Both the position numbers and the translations under genes were made by a program. From Bacteroidales bacterium (lineage in GTDB: Bacteria; Bacteroidota; Bacteroidia; Bacteroidales; UBA3824): a stretch of DNA of 6,770 nucleotides. The first letter of the stretch is position 1; the number at the start of each line of letters is the position of its first letter. The stretch lies in NCBI GenBank assembly GCA_017530465.1, contig JAFXMJ010000059.1, positions 1 to 6,770 of the forward strand. Direction: 5' to 3'. The notes under the pieces are model-generated. The model was not told where the DNA came from and ran no database searches. It saw only the letters and a program-made list of their open reading frames with translations. Below are positions 5,056 through 6,770 of the stretch, piece by piece.

Positions 5056-6453
5056 TTATTCTCTTCGCAGCGCATCCAATGGGTCGATGCTTGCCGCCCT
5101 GTTGGCGGGATAGACGGAGGCTGCCACGCTGATGATGACCGAGAATAGCACAGCCACCAACGCCAATGTCCATGAAAAATCAAAAAATTCCATATTGCAG
5201 CCGATGATTTTGCCAATCTGAGTATTTGCAAACGAACTTGCCGCCTGTGATGCCAATTTGCCGCCCACTACGCCGCAGATGCCGCCAATTAAGCCTATGA
5301 GAGCCGCCTCCACGTAAAAAATCAGTTTTATCTGCCATTGTGTGCCGCCAAGTGATTTCATGATGCCTATCTCCTTGCGCCGCTCGTAGATTGCCATTAT
5401 CAATGTATTTACTATTCCCAATACCGACACCAAGAGCGCAATCACGCCTACGGCGGCAAATATTGAATCCAACATCAGGAATATATGCTCGATGTCGTCG
5501 AGCTTGTCGCCCACCGAAAACACCTGGAAGCCCATTTTTTCGAGCTTGTATTTGACGGTCTTGAGGTTTTTGTGTTCGTTGACGCGGATGTGGACGGAGC
5601 CGTATTTGGTCTGGCTGTTGAGATTGCCATCCATAATGTCGTAGATGCTGCGGAGGTCGATGCACGGCACGAAGTTGATGGCATCGGACGGCAGGCATAC
5701 ATCCGACCCGCTGAACGCGCCCGACGAAAACGCGCCATTGTCTATGACGCCTACTATCTGGAGCTTGGTGTATTCGTTGCGGAGCGGCAGCTCGCCTTTG
5801 CGGGGATTTGCCAATGAGAGTTTTTCGGGGTCAAACACCCTTGTCACTATCGTCAGGTCGGCACCAAGCACCGAATCTATCGGCAATGTGAGCACGTCGC
5901 CGCCAAGCCCTATATTGTCGCTGTCGTCGTCGAGGAGTATGTGCATCTGTTGCAGCATCTGGCGGCTCACAATCACCCTCGGCTCGTCTGCCTTGTCAAA
6001 AAAACGCCCCCTTGTGATATTGGCAAACGGCGGATAATCGCCCATCTCTATCGGCACAGCCTTGAGGCTCGCCTTCACTGAGCGTCCGGCAAACTGAACC
6101 GTGGCGGGCTTGGATACCACTGGAAATGCTATCGACACTTCTTTCCATTGTCGTATGCCGTCGATGATGGAATCGTTGAGCGGCACTTCGGGTTTGTCCT
6201 GAGAGAGGCTGCTGCTATTGTGCCGCATGCCGGGGTCGTCGATGTCAAAGGTGCGGCTCGTGGCAGTGAGACCAGTGAAAAGGTCGTTGTTTTCCATCGA
6301 GCGGGAGATATTGCTCGTGATGCCCTGCGCAAATGAAATCATCGCCGCAAGCGAGCCTATGCCCACCGCCACGCCGAGCGACGTGAGGATGGTGCGCATA
6401 GTGTTGCGCCTGAGGTTGTAGAGGGCTAATATGGCAATGTCTGAGGCTTTCAT
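5056..6453 (-). CDS. ABC transporter permease, MacB/FtsX type
   Basis: The 465-residue inner-membrane protein has the MacB/LolCE layout. After an N-terminal amphipathic stretch comes a first membrane helix (about 21-44), then a large periplasmic domain (about 45-326), then an FtsX-type domain with three helices (about 327-355, 377-400 and 427-449). The cytoplasmic coupling segment ERRKEIGIMKSLGGT (357-371) and the tail YPANRAASIDPLDALRRE (448-465) are typical. Such proteins convert ATP hydrolysis in the cytoplasm into mechanical work in the periplasm, exporting peptides, antibiotics or toxins, or extracting lipoproteins. The substrate cannot be told here; no membrane-fusion partner is seen inside the window. 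The start at 6453 overlaps the stop of the ATPase gene by 4 bases (ATGA), so the two are translated together. A MacB-like permease is favoured over LolC/E by the IDPLDALR tail and by length. Confidence 0.93.
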   Translation of the reverse strand: MKASDIAILALYNLRRNTMRTILTSLGVAVGIGSLAAMISFAQGITSNISRSMENNDLFTGLTATSRTFDIDDPGMRHNSSSLSQDKPEVPLNDSIIDGIRQWKEVSIAFPVVSKPATVQFAGRSVKASLKAVPIEMGDYPPFANITRGRFFDKADEPRVIVSRQMLQQMHILLDDDSDNIGLGGDVLTLPIDSVLGADLTIVTRVFDPEKLSLANPRKGELPLRNEYTKLQIVGVIDNGAFSSGAFSGSDVCLPSDAINFVPCIDLRSIYDIMDGNLNSQTKYGSVHIRVNEHKNLKTVKYKLEKMGFQVFSVGDKLDDIEHIFLMLDSIFAAVGVIALLVSVLGIVNTLIMAIYERRKEIGIMKSLGGTQWQIKLIFYVEAALIGLIGGICGVVGGKLASQAASSFANTQIGKIIGCNMEFFDFSWTLALVAVLFSVIISVAASVYPANRAASIDPLDALRRE

Positions 6454-6770
6454 GGGTTGGGGTTGGTGGATATTTTGATGATTTCGCCGTCGGAGAGCAG
6501 CACTGTCTTGTGCGACACGCGGCCGGCGGTCTCCTTGTCGTGGGTCACCATGATGATGGTGATGTGGTGCTTCTTGTTGAACATCTGCAAGAGCGATATA
6601 ATCTCCGCCGAAGTGGCGGTGTCGAGGTTGCCCGTAGGCTCGTCGGCGAGGATAATCTTGGGCTTGTTGGCAAGGGCGCGGGCAATGGCAACACGCTGCG
6701 CCTCGCCGCCGGAGAGTTCCGACGGATAGTGCATGGCACGGTTGTACAAGCCCATGTTGTACAGCAATTC
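6450..6770 (-). CDS. ABC transporter ATPase, MacB/LolD type (5' end missing)
   Basis: The last 106 residues of an ATPase are present, reading in frame from the right window edge. They include the signature LSGGEAQRVAIARAL, Walker B IILADEP, the D-loop GNLD and the H-loop VTHD, followed by a regulatory strand with LLSDGEI. Walker A and the Q-loop lie outside the window; about half of a usual 220-residue protein is missing. LSGGE-x-QR and DEPTGNLD are the form seen in MacB and LolD subunits. It powers the permease that starts within its stop codon (4-base overlap). The true start cannot be seen. Confidence 0.93.
   Translation of the reverse strand, partial: ELLYNMGLYNRAMHYPSELSGGEAQRVAIARALANKPKIILADEPTGNLDTATSAEIISLLQMFNKKHHITIIMVTHDKETAGRVSHKTVLLSDGEIIKISTNPNP

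Overview
The window reads as chromosomal DNA of a member of the Bacteroidota, most likely a gut-type Bacteroidales (a Bacteroides, Prevotella or Muribaculaceae-like genome). The reasons are: AT-rich intergenic gaps with matches to the Bacteroides promoter pattern (TTTG near -33, TAnnTTTG near -7); start codons without clear Shine-Dalgarno sequences; a DUF58 protein of the Bacteroidota type; and an NtrC-type response regulator that lacks a DNA-binding domain, a form I associate with this phylum. I see no insertion sequence, phage gene, tRNA, rRNA or CRISPR array. The genus assignment is inference.

Layout, left to right. (1) 1-1919, minus strand: an NtrC/sigma-54-type response regulator (1919 to 756), then after 5 bases a DUF58/von Willebrand A-like protein (750 to the left edge, 3' end missing). 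(2) 1920-2044: AT-rich divergent promoter region. (3) 2045-3007, plus: a PfkB/ribokinase-family sugar kinase. (4) 3008-3036: convergent gap filled by heptamer repeats that run into the next stop codon. (5) 3037-3672, minus: a lipoprotein with two eight-threonine runs. (6) 3673-3862: a second divergent promoter region, with three TTTG...CAAA inverted repeats. (7) 3863-5053, plus: a secreted protein built of two SPOR-like repeats, then nadD three bases downstream. (8) 5056-6770, minus: a MacB/FtsX-type ABC permease and, overlapping its start by four bases, the C-terminal half of the partner ATPase, whose 5' end lies outside the window.

How the genes fit together. The ATPase and permease form one exporter or lipoprotein-release type transporter and are translationally coupled. 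NadD is the housekeeping NAD-synthesis gene and probably shares a transcript with the secreted repeat protein. The response regulator and the DUF58 protein probably share a transcript, placing a stress or envelope response module next to the MoxR/Bat-type vWA system. The sugar kinase and the lipoprotein are probably monocistronic within this window.

Most of the window is ordinary core genome. The parts most worth a second look are the tandem SPOR-like secreted protein coupled to nadD, the HTH-less sigma-54 activator directly upstream of DUF58, the Thr-rich lipoprotein linker, and the paired inverted repeats in the 3673-3862 gap. I do not see convincing evidence of a wholly new multi-gene system.
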